Positions 26,646 to 34,571 of a stretch of 64,000 nucleotides of DNA are shown here, piece by piece. Made by a program: the position numbers and the translations under genes. The notes beneath the pieces were generated by a model that did no database searches, was not told the DNA's origin, and was given only the letters and a program-made list of their open reading frames with translations. The stretch spans positions 620,001 to 684,000 of the forward strand of contig NZ_JASTWJ010000001.1 of assembly GCF_030499515.1 (NCBI RefSeq), written 5' to 3'. This DNA is from Streptomyces sp. DT2A-34 (lineage in GTDB: Bacteria; Actinomycetota; Actinomycetes; Streptomycetales; Streptomycetaceae). Position 1 is the stretch's first letter. Each line of letters opens with the position of its first letter.

Positions 26646-27404
26646 ATGGCTCCCCAGCACCGGAGTCTGGCGAGAGGGACGGCAGCGGCCTGCACCACAA
26701 TGCTTGCGGTCGCCGGACTCACGGCCGTCAGCGCCCAGCAGGACCCGAACAACGTCGAGGACCTCCCCCCGCAAGAGATCGCGGAAAAGGCGATGGACAC
26801 CACCAAGGGCGCTGACTCGCTCCGAATAAAGGGCTCGGGTCGCAGCGATCAGGACAAGATCCGCATCGATCTCGCCGTGGACAAGCAAGGGGAATGCACA
26901 GGCACCCTCGGCATCAACGGTGGCACTCTCCGGCTCATCAAGATCGAGGACATCACTTACGTCAACGGTGACGACGCGTTCTGGACCAGGACGGCGGAAG
27001 AGGAGGGTGTCGACGCGCAAGAGCTGATCAATTTGATCGATGGCCGCTGGCTCAAGGTGCCGCCCGGGGCGTACGGCGCTGGTGATGCGGCCGAGCTCTG
27101 CGACATCGACGCCCTGGTCCAAGCTTTCGAGACGTACGTCAGCGACGGGGTGAGTAAGGGAGGGGAAACCGAGGTCGACGGCAAACCAGCCATCACACTG
27201 ACCAAGGAAGAGGACGGCACCACCACGAACACCTACGTCGCCACGGAGGACGAGCCCTACATCCTCAGGGTCGTCACAGAAGGCGGGGACGAGCCCGGCG
27301 ATCTCACACTGACCGATTACGACAAGCCCGTTTCGGCGACCGCTCCATCATCTGAGGACGTAGTCGATGGGGAGGAGCTGGAACAATTGGGCGGTGCATC
27401 CTGA
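26646..27404 (+). CDS. Secreted LppX/LprG-like protein without a lipobox cysteine
   Basis: 252 residues: signal sequence with hydrophobic core TTMLAVAGLTAVSA and likely cleavage at AVSA/QQ, then a beta-rich domain resembling mycobacterial/Streptomyces LppX-LprAFG lipoproteins (AMDTTKGADSLRIKGSG, IEDITYVNGDDAFWT, GRWLKVPPGAY), ending in an acidic tail. Relatives usually have LxxC at the cleavage site; here no Cys is present, so it should be secreted rather than lipidated. Function unknown. The RBS is GACAGGAGAC. Confidence 0.75.
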   Translation: MAPQHRSLARGTAAACTTMLAVAGLTAVSAQQDPNNVEDLPPQEIAEKAMDTTKGADSLRIKGSGRSDQDKIRIDLAVDKQGECTGTLGINGGTLRLIKIEDITYVNGDDAFWTRTAEEEGVDAQELINLIDGRWLKVPPGAYGAGDAAELCDIDALVQAFETYVSDGVSKGGETEVDGKPAITLTKEEDGTTTNTYVATEDEPYILRVVTEGGDEPGDLTLTDYDKPVSATAPSSEDVVDGEELEQLGGAS

Positions 27405-27767
27405 AGGCCAGGGCAAGCGGGCGACCGCGCAGGAGAGTTCGCGCAGCAGTCGGCCGGGGCCGGCGCAAGCGAACCGGTCGTCGCTGACAAAGGTTCGCGG
27501 CGCAGGCGTCCGCCAGCAGGTCGACGAACCCGGCGAAGGGCATAGGCCGTAGGCGCCCGCGAGGTCGTCGAAGGCGTTGCGGCTCTCGGTGTCGTCGCAG
27601 GACAGCTGCTACGGCGTGCCGGGCGACGGCCGAGCGCTCGGTGATCACATCGCGAGTTTCCTCGCCGCTGCCGTTACCGACGGCCACGGCACACGATCGA
27701 GGGGCGGCCTCCATAAGACCGCCCCTTACTCGGCGTGCCGCCTCACGCAACCAGAGCCTGGGACGGG
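27405..27767 (-). other. Probable decayed coding DNA, unidentified
   Basis: On the minus strand short runs look protein-like in different frames (AFDDLAGAYGL, then PFAGFVDLLADACAAN, then FVSDDRFACAGPGRLLRE), suggesting a gene with several frameshifts. No family recognised and no start found. Low certainty. Confidence 0.3.
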
Positions 27768-28463
27768 TCAGGCTTCCACGGCCCCCAGTTGCCGCAGCAG
27801 GCCGAGGTCGTCCCAGTTCCACCAGCTCTCGGCGATCTTGCCGCCCTGGCAGCGGAACGTGGCGTGCCCGGTTCCGGCGACGTCCCGGTTGGTGGGCTCC
27901 AGTCCCTGGTAGGTGCCGGTGTGCCGACCCTGGAAGGTGATCCGGCAGGTCACCAGGTCGCCCTCGGCGATCATGCTCTCCACTGTGAGCCGGGGATTGA
28001 AGGCGTCCAGGATCTCGCCGTTCTCCCGCTTGGCCTGGGCGAGGTCCACGTCGTAGGAGGAGAGGGAGGGGTCGTGCTCCCGGTAGTTGCCGGTGCACAG
28101 CTCGTCGGCGAGGTCGAGGTTCTTGGCGTTGATGACCTCGTCGAAGAAGCGGCGGACGACGAGCTTGTTGAGCTGCTCGTCCCGTACGACGTCGAGGTCC
28201 GTGAAGGTGGGCGTCTCCTCGCAGGCGGCGACAAGTTCCTCGAAGATGCGGTTGGTCTCGGGGAGGTTGGAGTTCTTCATCGCCTCCTCGTAGGACGGGA
28301 ACTCCACGATCTCGACGACATGGGCGGAGTCCGCGCGGTCCCGCCCGACGATCGAGTGCGTGGCAGTCCGCTTGCCCTGGGTCGCCTCGACCCAGCTGTC
28401 CATCAGCTGGTTGAGTTGATCGACGTTGCTGGTCTTGCAGTCGATGAGTTGGACGAAGGTCAT
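27768..28463 (-). CDS. Fusion of antibiotic-biosynthesis-monooxygenase-like and SnoaL-like domains
   Basis: 231 residues. About 1-95 is a ferredoxin-like dimeric alpha/beta barrel (TFVQLIDCKTSNVDQLNQL, HVVEIVEFPSYEEAMKNSN). About 105-225 is a SnoaL-type cone (RRFFDEVINAKNLDLADEL, HDPSLSSYDVD, GDLVTCRITFQGRHTGTYQG). SnoaL folds act as polyketide cyclases or hydrolases; ABM domains oxidise aromatic substrates cofactor-free. Active residues cannot be assigned from sequence alone. ATG 28463 has GGGAGAGG upstream. It stands alone. Confidence 0.82.
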   Translation of the reverse strand: MTFVQLIDCKTSNVDQLNQLMDSWVEATQGKRTATHSIVGRDRADSAHVVEIVEFPSYEEAMKNSNLPETNRIFEELVAACEETPTFTDLDVVRDEQLNKLVVRRFFDEVINAKNLDLADELCTGNYREHDPSLSSYDVDLAQAKRENGEILDAFNPRLTVESMIAEGDLVTCRITFQGRHTGTYQGLEPTNRDVAGTGHATFRCQGGKIAESWWNWDDLGLLRQLGAVEA

Positions 28464-28755
28464 GAGCCTCTCCCGCGTGTTGAGTGACACATGCCAATCA
28501 ATCGGCAAAATTCAGGCTATACCCGGCTCTTTGCCCTTGCCTCTCTTCGCCACCGCCCGCATGCCCGCAGGGCAACTGCCGTGGCCTGCGGTACGCCGCT
28601 GATCAACTTCGGACAGCGAGAAGCCCGTGTACGCGACCGCCTGCGACCGCCAAGTCCTCCGGGGCACCCAGCCCGGCGATGGGCGCCCGTCGGCCCGTCG
28701 TCGGTACGGCGCCCCTGGTTTCCAGACTGCGTCCCCGTCCGGCTCAGGCGAACCT
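28464..28755. other. Intergenic region between SnoaL fusion and USP genes
   Basis: No supported gene. An A/T-richer patch (GATTGATTGGCATGTG on the minus strand) lies 30-50 bp upstream of the SnoaL fusion gene and may be its promoter. The rest is featureless. Confidence 0.4.
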
Positions 28756-29640
28756 TCACTCCTGCTGCGGAACCACCGCCACCGGACACTCGGAGTGGTG
28801 CAACACCGCGTGTCCCACCAGGCCGAGCTGCGGTCCGAGGTGGCCGTGACGCCGACGGGCCCCGATGACCAGGAGATCGGCCGCCGACGACCGGGCCACC
28901 AGCGTGTGGCGTGCGGAGCCCTCGACAAGCGCGCGGTGCACGATCACGCCGGGGTACTCCTTGGCAACGCCGTCCAACGCCTCGTCGAGCAGAGCCGAGG
29001 CGTGTTCCTCCTCGGCATGGGCGGGCTCCCCGGTCAGCAGCGGATGCGGCGCAGTCCTGTGCGCCGGGCGACGCCAGGCCCGTATGGCCTCGACCTCGCA
29101 CCTGCGCACCGCGGCCTCCCGGAAGGCGTACCGGACCGCTGCCGGCGCTGTGGTACCGCCGACGCCCAGGACGATACGACCGATGGCGGCTTCTGTGTTC
29201 TGCGCCCGGCCGCGTACGACGACAACCGGGCAGGGGGCCCGGGCGGCGAGGGAGAGGCTGACCGATCCCAGAAGGAGTTCCCGGATCGGGCCCCTGCCTC
29301 GTTCACCGGTCACGACGGCACTGGCGCGGCGTCCCTCGCTCAGCAGCGCCGCCACGGGATCCTCCGGTACCACGTCGGTGCTGATCTCCAGCATCGGCGC
29401 GCGCCGCCCGGCACGCTGAGCCGCTCGCGCCACAATGCTCTGGGCGAAATCTTGCTCGGTCACCACATCCGAGACGACTCCGGGGGTGTCCGCCAGAGCC
29501 CCACGCTCGTACCGCTCCCACAGCGAGGCGTGGACGACACGCAGCCGGAATCCGTGACGGACCGCCTCGTCCACGGCCCAGTCGACGGCGTGGAGGCTGG
29601 GCTCCGAGCCGTCGACCCCCACGACCAGGGGCAGCTCCAT
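28756..29640 (-). CDS. Tandem universal stress protein
   Basis: 294 residues, two USP domains. Domain 1: LVVGVDGSEPSLHAVDWAVD with ATP-type loop VVTGERGRGPIRELLLGSVS. Domain 2: IVLGVGGTTAPAAVRYAFRE with VIGARRRHGHLGPQLGLVG. The GxxGxG(S/T) ATP loop is intact in domain 1; in domain 2 it is GARRRHGHLGPQLG, partly changed. Such proteins accumulate under hypoxia or dormancy in actinobacteria, often with CBS and NfeD genes as found nearby. ATG 29640. Confidence 0.92.
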   Translation of the reverse strand: MELPLVVGVDGSEPSLHAVDWAVDEAVRHGFRLRVVHASLWERYERGALADTPGVVSDVVTEQDFAQSIVARAAQRAGRRAPMLEISTDVVPEDPVAALLSEGRRASAVVTGERGRGPIRELLLGSVSLSLAARAPCPVVVVRGRAQNTEAAIGRIVLGVGGTTAPAAVRYAFREAAVRRCEVEAIRAWRRPAHRTAPHPLLTGEPAHAEEEHASALLDEALDGVAKEYPGVIVHRALVEGSARHTLVARSSAADLLVIGARRRHGHLGPQLGLVGHAVLHHSECPVAVVPQQE

Positions 29641-30090
29641 GGTTCCCACCGCCTTCCGCGCGCCGGTATGCCCTCCCATTCTCCCGCCGCCGAGCCGGCG
29701 CGGCTCATACGTGTCGTCGAGCACTCAGCGTCCGTCCACCCAGCCCCCGCGGCCGGGGCGCCACCCGCTCCCATTTGCTGGGCGCGCTCATGGCCTCGAG
29801 GGAGGCGGCCAGGATCTGGACCAAACGACTCGTGCTGGGCTCCGCACTCCGTGCGCAAGATCGGCGGCGCTGACAGGCTTTCGGGCGCCCGCAGGACAGA
29901 TTTGACCTGTTTCGCTGTGCGCAAGGTGACGGGGACCCGTCCGTCCAAGCAGGGCTGGTTCCCCTTCTTGGTCAGGGCAAGGACCTCGGCCGCCAGTGGC
30001 GCCGTGGCGCCTCCTCGGACTCCCAGCCGTTTGCTCCTGCCGCTCCACGGTTCCCTTGTGCCCGAGCACCGGGGCCGCGGACGATCGACA
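29641..30090. other. Gap between the USP gene and the small membrane gene
   Basis: No gene I can support. One minus-strand frame (30060-29760) has a mildly protein-like stretch ([18 protein letters not shown], then LTLRTAKQ-like residues) without a plausible start or known family. Confidence 0.4.
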
Positions 30091-30189
30091 TCAGAACTGG
30101 TTGACGAGCCAGGTGGCGGCGACGAGCGTGGCGGCCAGCGCCACCAGCAGCACCACCGCGTACACGGCACGACGGACCCAGGGGGTCAT
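30091..30189 (-). CDS. 32-residue single-pass membrane peptide
   Basis: Short gene: begins [19 protein letters not shown] and ends in WLVNQF. A basic cytosolic end (two Arg) is followed by about 20 hydrophobic residues, so it is a one-helix membrane protein. ATG 30189 is preceded by GAAGGGTGG at fitting distance. Small peptides of this shape are widespread in Streptomyces; function unknown. It could be a subunit or regulator of a transporter. Confidence 0.6.
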   Translation of the reverse strand: MTPWVRRAVYAVVLLVALAATLVAATWLVNQF

Positions 30190-30550
30190 GCGGTCCACCC
30201 TTCACCCGGCGAGATGGCGCAGCGGCGCCTCTCATTTTCCGGTACTTCCCCGCTCACGTGCGGAGAAAGCGCCTGAGACGAGGTGCGTCAAGGAGGCAAG
30301 CGGGGGTGACCGTGGCGTTCCAGTGTCCCCGGCACGGGGCGAGCGCCTCGACAGCGGGGTGGGCCGCATCCCGCTCGGGCGGGGGAAGATAGTCGCGGCG
30401 GGCGATGTCGCGGCCTGTCTTCGCCGAGAAGTGAAGTCACACCCTCACGGATGGCCAGAGTTTGCCTCCCGCAGCCCCGGGAAACTCGCTACCTATCGAA
30501 GCTCAATGGCACAGAAGCGGACTCGCGCTGGGCCCGTGAAGGAGATCGAA
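30190..30550 (+). other. Upstream region of the cold-shock gene
   Basis: No gene. It probably holds the promoter and long 5' leader of the cold-shock gene (AAGGAGA at 30538-30544). An in-frame ATG at 30506 would extend the cold-shock protein by 15 residues ([10 protein letters not shown]), but the conserved start is MATGTVKWF. Confidence 0.5.
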
Positions 30551-30754
30551 ATGGCTACGGGCACTGTGAAGTGGTTCAACGCAGAGAAGGGTTTCGGCTT
30601 CATCGCCCAGGACGGCGGCGGCCCCGACGTGTTCGTCCACTACTCGGCCATCGCCAGCACCGGATACCGCGAGCTCAACGAGGGCCAGAAGGTCCAGTTC
30701 GACGTGACGCAAGGCCCCAAAGGACCCCAAGCCGAAAACGTCACTCCCGCCTGA
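30551..30754 (+). CDS. Cold-shock protein (CspA family)
   Basis: 67 residues, one cold-shock domain: RNP1 KGFGFIAQD and RNP2 DVFVHYSAI, opening [14 protein letters not shown]. It binds single-stranded RNA/DNA and melts mRNA structure. The RBS AAGGAGA lies 7 nt upstream. Confidence 0.95.
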   Translation: MATGTVKWFNAEKGFGFIAQDGGGPDVFVHYSAIASTGYRELNEGQKVQFDVTQGPKGPQAENVTPA

Positions 30755-30869
30755 CGCGGATCCGGCGCGTACAGCGCTGGATGCTCATTAAGCGCCGTCC
30801 GGCGGCCCAGTGCCCGCGCCGCCGGGATTGCCGCCCGTTTCAGTCGGCACCGAGGCCGGGAGGTCGGGG

Positions 30870-31385
30870 GTGGCCGTGTTCGCCGAGCCGGCGGGCGAGT
30901 CTGCTGCGGCGGCCGATCGCGGGCACCGTCGTTCGGCGGCCTCCCGGGTCTGGGGCGTGGTGATCAGCAGCAGTTCGTCGCCGGTGCGCAGTACGGTGCC
31001 GGGCGCGGAGCGATGGTGGTTCCGTCGCGGACGATCAGGGTGAGCACGGTCGGGGGCGGCAGCCTCAGTTCGAAGACGGCCACGCCCTTCAGCCGGAAGC
31101 CCGGCGGGATGGTGACGGTGAGCAGGTCGGCGTCGAGTACGTCCAGTGGTGCGGTCTCGACCCGGACCTCGCGCATGCGTCGGGGCGGGTCACGCCGAGC
31201 CGGCGAGCGGCGGCGGGCAAGCTGGGGCCTTGGAGCAGAGTGAACGGTACGACCAGCACGAACACGATGTTCAGCAGGTGCCGGGCGTCGGTGACGCCTT
31301 CGACGATGGGGTAGGTGGCCAGCACGATCGGGATCGCGCCGCGCAGCCCGGCCCAGGAGAGGATCTCGCTCCTACGGCTCCACAG
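30870..31385 (-). pseudogene. CvrA/NhaP2-type K+/H+ antiporter relic, two frameshifts
   Basis: C-terminal remains of a CPA1 antiporter with TrkA-C domain. Frame A reads SEILSWAGLRGAIPIVLATY and NIVFVLVVPFTLLQGPSLP down to RRLGVTRPDA. It then shifts (-1 near 31176) to MREVRVETAPLDVLDADLLT and VAVFELRLPPPTVLTLIVRD, and shifts again near 31010 to GTVLRTGDELLLITTPQTR. The N-terminal ten or so helices are missing; nothing upstream of RRSEIL matches. Two independent 1-bp losses plus truncation make this a definite relic. Confidence 0.85.
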
Positions 31386-31706
31386 ACTACGACTCATCTC
31401 GCGACGCTCCCTGCCCTCGCCCTGCCCCCCGTCGGCTCCCAACCAAGATCCGGACCATACGCGGGCCACAACCCGAGCGCACCCCTTCCGATCCAACGCT
31501 CTCGCAGGTCACGCTCCCGTGAGCGCTGTACCACCAGCAGACCAAGAACCTGCTAGTCACTCTCCGGCGCAGCGCTTCTCGGGTCGGACACGAGCGGCGG
31601 CCGGCGGACAGCGGAGACACCGGAGTCATGTGGGATCTCCACAAGGCGGCAGCGTGAGCGACGCCGCCCTTCCGCAAGCCCTGACTCGACCGCCAGCCAG
31701 GTCAGC

Positions 31707-31766
31707 ATTGGTCCGGACGCCACCGAATTGGTCCGGACGCCACCGAATTGGTCCGGACGCCATCGA
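31707..31766. repeat. Three tandem 20-bp repeats with GTCCGGAC palindrome
   Basis: Units at 31707-31726, 31727-31746 and 31747-31766, consensus ATTGGTCCGGACGCCACCGA; the third differs by one base. Each carries the perfect 8-bp palindrome GTCCGGAC, so the palindromes recur every 20 bp (about two helical turns), a layout typical of cooperative operator arrays. Confidence 0.8.
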
Positions 31767-31831
31767 ATCTGCATACGCCTGCGCAGGCACTGAAGCTGGA
31801 AAAGTAACTCCCGCCCCAGCCTGACGAGGCG

Positions 31832-31858
31832 TCAGCAAGGTCAGCATTGAGTCAGCAA
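31832..31858. repeat. Three GTCAGCA direct repeats
   Basis: GTCAGCA at 31832-31838, 31841-31847 and 31852-31858, starts 9 and 11 bp apart. A fourth copy, GTCAGCATTG, at 31701-31710 abuts the 20-bp array. Direct heptamers near helical spacing resemble OmpR/SARP-type binding sites. Confidence 0.5.
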
Positions 31859-32024
31859 GAGTCCTGTCACCGCTGCCCACAGACAGCCACACTGTGGAAT
31901 CGCCAACCGCACCGGCTTGAGCGTGCCGGCTGTTCGGACGCCTTCCGGCAGGCAGGTGGAAGGCAGTAGGAATTACCCGACCGCCTTCCGTCGGCGGCCA
32001 CCAAAGCTGAGGCATTCCCGCAGG

Positions 32025-32990
32025 TCAGCGTACTCTTCCCCGCGGTTTCAACGGCACCGGCGGCAGGGTCGGTGCGGGCAGTGGAGCCCCGTCGTACCCC
32101 TTCACCTCCCCGAACCGTGTCCCTTCCATCCAGTCCTCACACGCCTGTACGATCTCTTCCTGAGATCGCCCGATCCAGTTCCAGAACATGATCAACTCCT
32201 CCTCGAACGGCTCACCGCCGAGGAGCATCAGCCCGGCGTCCGACTCCGCGCGCAGCGGGAGTTCAGTGCGTCCGCAGCCGAGGTAGAGCATGGAGCCGGG
32301 CAGTACCGGCACGCCGTCCACGTGGGCCTCGCCGGACATGGACAGGACGGCGTACTCGAAGTCGGGTTCCAGGGGGAGGCGTACGTCGGCGCCGCGTGAG
32401 AGGGCGAGGTCGGCGCCGACGATCGGGGTGTACGTCGTGCCGGGTGAGGTCGCGCCGTCGAGGCCGCCGAGGATCAGCGTGGCCCGCAGGCCCGGGGCCG
32501 TGACGACCGGCAGCTCGGCGTGGTGCTCGAAGTGCGGGTCGGTGTGGCGGTGGCTGTCCGGGAGGGCGACCCACAGCTGGGCGCCGTGCAGGTAGCGGGC
32601 GTGGGACTTGGGGCTCTCCTCGGAGTGGCTGATCGCCCGGCCGGAGGTCATCAGGCCCAGCTCGCGCGGACGGATCGTCTGGAGGCTGCCCGTGGAGTCC
32701 CGGTGCAGCACCTCTCCCTCGTGCAGCCAGCTCACCGTCTGCAGCCCCATGTGCGGGTGCGGCGGCACCTGCATCCCGGGCTCGTCGGAGATGTCGTCGG
32801 GGCCGTAGTGATCGATGAAGCACCAGGCACCGACCATGCGTCGGCCCAGGTTGGGCAGCAGACGGCGGACTTCGGTGGACTCGCCGAGCTTGACGTGGCG
32901 AGGGCTGAGAAGTTCGCGTACGGGCTCCGCCACGACGAAACCGCGGCCGCCGCAGACGGCGGGCACCGGCTCGCGATCAAGATTGCTCAT
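32025..32990 (-). CDS. Pirin-family protein
   Basis: 321-residue bicupin. Metal-site motif PPHPHMGLQTVSWLHEGEVL, then HRDSTGSLQTIRPRELGLMT, and the C-terminal cupin with LGGEPFEEELIMFWNWIGRS. Relatives act as quercetinases or redox-sensing regulators of central metabolism. ATG 32990 precedes SNLDREPVPAVCGG. Divergent from MarR at 33148; the spacer holds two repeat arrays. Confidence 0.92.
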   Translation of the reverse strand: MSNLDREPVPAVCGGRGFVVAEPVRELLSPRHVKLGESTEVRRLLPNLGRRMVGAWCFIDHYGPDDISDEPGMQVPPHPHMGLQTVSWLHEGEVLHRDSTGSLQTIRPRELGLMTSGRAISHSEESPKSHARYLHGAQLWVALPDSHRHTDPHFEHHAELPVVTAPGLRATLILGGLDGATSPGTTYTPIVGADLALSRGADVRLPLEPDFEYAVLSMSGEAHVDGVPVLPGSMLYLGCGRTELPLRAESDAGLMLLGGEPFEEELIMFWNWIGRSQEEIVQACEDWMEGTRFGEVKGYDGAPLPAPTLPPVPLKPRGRVR

Positions 32991-33047
32991 GTCGCCCAAA
33001 CTAGCCCCGCCGGGGTCGCTTCGTCAGTCCGTCACCCGGGCCTGTCT

Positions 33048-33102
33048 CGATGCAATCCCGATGCGTTCCCGATGCGTTCCCGATGCGTTCCCGATGCGTT
33101 CC
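33048..33102. repeat. Five tandem 11-bp repeats
   Basis: Unit CGATGCGTTCC, copies at 33048, 33059, 33070, 33081 and 33092 (first copy CGATGCAATCC). Lies in the spacer between divergent pirin and marR. An 11-bp period puts every copy on the same DNA face. Confidence 0.85.
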
Positions 33103-33107
33103 CGAAA

Positions 33108-33137
33108 ATAGTAGCCATGTACATAGTAGCCATGTAC
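33108..33137. promoter_or_regulatory. Two tandem 15-bp repeats over the marR promoter
   Basis: ATAGTAGCCATGTAC at 33108-33122 and 33123-33137, ending 10 bp before the marR ATG. The junction forms ATGTACAT, a palindrome. TACGGT (33135-33140) at -10 distance from the ATG and no Shine-Dalgarno sequence suggest a leaderless marR transcript, so bound repressor would cover the promoter (inference). Confidence 0.6.
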
Positions 33138-33147
33138 GGTATTTGTC

Positions 33148-33639
33148 ATGAGTAAGGGTTCCGAGAACGTCTCGCCCGGTTTCCTGGTGTGGCGCCTGTC
33201 CACGAAGTGGCGGGTCGCGGTCGACCGGGCCGTGACCCCGCTGGGGCTCACCCACGCGCAGTACGCGCTGGTGGCCTCGCTGTACGGCATGCAGCGCCGC
33301 GGAGAGCGTCCCAGTCAGCGGCGCCTCGCCGACCACACCGGGCTCGAACCGCTGTACGTCTCCAAGCTGGCACGTTCCCTGGAAACCGCCGGCCTCCTCG
33401 AACGCACCCGGGATCCCCGCGACCCGCGCGCGGTGCAGCTGGCGCTGACCGAACAGGGACGTGAGCGGACCCGGCAGGCGATCAAGGTCGTCCAGGGGCT
33501 CCTGCAGCAGCTGCTGGCGCCGCTCGGCGGCCTGGACAGCGCCCGCACCCGGGAGTTCACACACGACCTGGCGACCCTGCTCGACGCACCTCTTGGCCCG
33601 CTTGCCACCGACAGCGAGTCCGACAAGGAGCAGTCATGA
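33148..33639 (+). CDS. MarR-family regulator
   Basis: 163 residues with the MarR winged helix: LTHAQYALVASLYGMQ, PSQRRLADHTGLEPLYVSKL and LLERTRDPRDPRAVQLALTE. Binds palindromes as a dimer. The TGA overlaps the next gene's ATG. Likely autoregulatory via the upstream 15-bp repeats and perhaps controls pirin. Confidence 0.9.
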   Translation: MSKGSENVSPGFLVWRLSTKWRVAVDRAVTPLGLTHAQYALVASLYGMQRRGERPSQRRLADHTGLEPLYVSKLARSLETAGLLERTRDPRDPRAVQLALTEQGRERTRQAIKVVQGLLQQLLAPLGGLDSARTREFTHDLATLLDAPLGPLATDSESDKEQS

Positions 33640-34106
33640 CCGCCACCACTCCCCTGGTCGACCCCCGAGTCATAGCTCTGGCCCACTACGCCGCCCGCGC
33701 GGTCCTCGAGCGCGCGCTGGACCGCCACGGCGCGACATTCCAGCAGTCGGTCACGCTCCGACTCGCCGCCGTCGCCGACGGGCCGGTCGAGCGGGGCCAC
33801 GTCATCGACGGTGTCGTAGGCGCGCTGAAGATCGACGCCGCGCAGGCACACTCCGTGGTCGACGAGCTGATCGCCGCGGAACTGCTGGCCCCTCAGGGGC
33901 CGTCCCAGGTGCGGATCACGGACACCGGACAGGAGCTGCACGACAGGACTTCCGCCGCGACCGCCCCCATCACCGCCCGGATCTACGCCGGTATCCCGAC
34001 CGAGGACCTGGCCGCCGCCGGACGCGTGCTGACCCTGATCACCGAGCGGGCCAACGCCGAACTCGCCGCCACGGCCCAGCGCCCCAGTGAAGCAGTGACC
34101 CAGTAG
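33636..34106 (+). CDS. Second MarR-like winged-helix protein
   Basis: 156 residues: VIALAHYAARAVLERALDRH, QSVTLRLAAVADGPVERG, VDELIAAELLAPQGPSQVRI and VRITDTGQELHDR form a MarR-like winged helix with a weak recognition helix. ATGA overlap with MarR indicates co-translation; the pair may heterodimerise. Ligand unknown. Confidence 0.78.
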   Translation: MTATTPLVDPRVIALAHYAARAVLERALDRHGATFQQSVTLRLAAVADGPVERGHVIDGVVGALKIDAAQAHSVVDELIAAELLAPQGPSQVRITDTGQELHDRTSAATAPITARIYAGIPTEDLAAAGRVLTLITERANAELAATAQRPSEAVTQ

Positions 34107-34161
34107 TGGAATATTGAACCAACCGGCTCCGTTGACAGCGTCGAAGTCGGAGGAGGCACGA

Positions 34162-34509
34162 GTGGACACGACGTACTACGACCACGGAACACCGGCCGAG
34201 CGCTGGGAGCGCGCGCAGATGTTCTTCGACGCCAAGGACTACGCCGCCGCAGCGCGCGTCCTCGGCCAACTGGTCGAGGAGGCCCCGCAGCAGACCGCGA
34301 CGCGGCTGCTGCTGGCACGCGCGTACTACCACTCGGCCCAACTGCGGCGCGCGGAGGACGAGTTGCGCGTCATCGTCGAGCGCGACCCTGTCGAGCACTA
34401 CGCCCGGCTGATGCTGGGACGCACCCTGCAACGGCAGGGGCGGCACGAGGAAGCCGAGCCGCACATGCGCCTCGCCGCGGCGCTGGCGGGTGACTTCGAG
34501 CGGCTCTGA
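34162..34509 (+). CDS. Tetratricopeptide-repeat protein
   Basis: 115 residues, about three TPR units: AQMFFDAKDYAAAARVLGQL, LLARAYYHSAQLRRAEDELR and LMLGRTLQRQGRHEEAEPHM. GTG 34162 follows GGAGGAGG by 6 nt; an upstream TTG at 34114 lacks a site. Probably a protein-interaction adaptor; 55 bp after the winged-helix pair, same strand. Confidence 0.82.
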   Translation: MDTTYYDHGTPAERWERAQMFFDAKDYAAAARVLGQLVEEAPQQTATRLLLARAYYHSAQLRRAEDELRVIVERDPVEHYARLMLGRTLQRQGRHEEAEPHMRLAAALAGDFERL

Positions 34510-34527
34510 ACAGTGCGAGCACTGCTC

Positions 34528-34556
34528 GGGGCCCGGTTCCCCCGGAACCGGGCCCC
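34528..34556. terminator. Bidirectional terminator
   Basis: A 13-bp perfect stem (34528-34540 with 34544-34556, GGGGCCCGGTTCC) and CCC loop between convergent TPR and PepSY genes. A weaker hairpin, CAGTGC-GA-GCACTG, precedes it at 34511. Confidence 0.85.
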
Positions 34557-34571
34557 AAGTCCTTCCTCCCG

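Larger units (their letters stand above)
31386..32024. other. Repeat-bearing intergenic region
   Basis: No gene supported in 640 bp. It contains a triple 20-bp repeat (31707-31766) and a cluster of GTCAGCA motifs (31832-31858), described separately. The right end abuts the 3' end of the pirin gene. Confidence 0.5.

Noticed and set aside
31707..31766. CRISPR-like repeats
   Set aside because: Three directly abutting 20-bp units with no spacers.
33048..33102. CRISPR array or plasmid iterons
   Set aside because: Units are 11 bp with no spacers, and there are no cas or rep genes nearby.
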